From NCBI GenBank assembly GCA_023431385.1, contig JAEYWA010000176.1:1-5094 (forward strand): a stretch of DNA of 5,094 nucleotides, written 5' to 3'. The notes beneath the pieces are model-generated. The model searched no databases, had not been told where the DNA came from, and saw nothing but the letters and a program-made list of their open reading frames with translations. Shown piece after piece: positions 5,091 to 5,094 of the stretch (position 1 is its first letter; every line of letters begins with the position of its first letter). The translations under genes were made by a program, and so were the position numbers. The DNA comes from Bacillota bacterium (GTDB taxonomy: Bacteria; Bacillota; Clostridia; Acetivibrionales; DSM-1351).

Positions 5091-5094
5091 AGAA

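Larger units (their letters stand above)
4819..5094 (+). other. Transcribed leader of a ribosomal RNA operon (16S gene beyond the right edge)
   Basis: From the P2 start to the end of the window there is no coding sequence, but structure is dense. There is a small hairpin CTCAG/CTGAG (4822-4836), a 10-bp palindrome GCAGGCCTGC (4848-4857), a boxB-like hairpin and boxA-like motif (4890-4926), and three further hairpin sets. The stretch CTTTGAAAAGTAAACAGTGA is very like pre-16S leaders of Firmicutes. No 16S 5' sequence (AGAGTTTGATCCTGG type) appears before the window ends, so the mature rRNA should start a short way downstream. This assignment rests on promoter architecture and motif resemblance, not on seeing the rRNA gene. 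Confidence 0.7.

Noticed and set aside
1..5094. CRISPR arrays, insertion sequences, phage genes, tRNA genes or toxin-antitoxin pairs.
   Set aside because: No regularly spaced repeats, transposase-like frames, terminal inverted repeats, cloverleaf sequences or small paired genes were seen on either strand.

Overview
The window looks like chromosomal DNA from a low-GC, Gram-positive anaerobe of the Clostridia, most likely a cellulolytic Ruminiclostridium-type lineage. This assignment is inferred from AT-rich intergenic DNA, strong GGAGG-type ribosome binding sites, sigma-A promoters with extended -10 elements, a DapL-type lysine/meso-diaminopimelate route, and the style of the ribosomal-RNA leader. 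I did not identify the species.

Layout. Positions 1-911 (minus strand) hold the N-terminal 303 codons of a membrane glycosyltransferase of the GT39/PMT family; its C-terminal part lies beyond the left edge. It is divergent from the next genes across a roughly 290-bp AT-rich region that contains one good promoter for each direction. Positions 1199-3286 hold dapF (diaminopimelate epimerase) and dapL (LL-diaminopimelate aminotransferase), 21 bp apart and evidently one operon. DapL makes LL-DAP from tetrahydrodipicolinate in one step and DapF epimerises it to meso-DAP for peptidoglycan and lysine. After a 140-bp gap with a strong but U-tract-less hairpin come two uracil-DNA-glycosylase superfamily genes (3427-3999 and 4002-4595), 2 bp apart. 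The first has the four cysteines of a family 4 [4Fe-4S] enzyme; the second keeps the fold motifs but has lost the cluster ligands.

Positions 4596-5094 contain no protein gene. They look like the control region and transcribed leader of a ribosomal RNA operon whose 16S gene would begin just past the right edge. There are two strong tandem sigma-A promoters (TTGACA/TATTAT, both with extended -10), a degenerate copy of the second promoter's -35 region, a boxB-like hairpin directly before a boxA-like antitermination motif, and a run of nested hairpins.

Most of the window is ordinary housekeeping sequence. I did not find a convincing new multi-gene system. The points most worth a second look are the beta-sandwich-like domain inserted in the first extracytoplasmic loop of the glycosyltransferase, the pairing of an Fe-S UDG with a cluster-less paralog, and the repeat and hairpin architecture of the rRNA leader.
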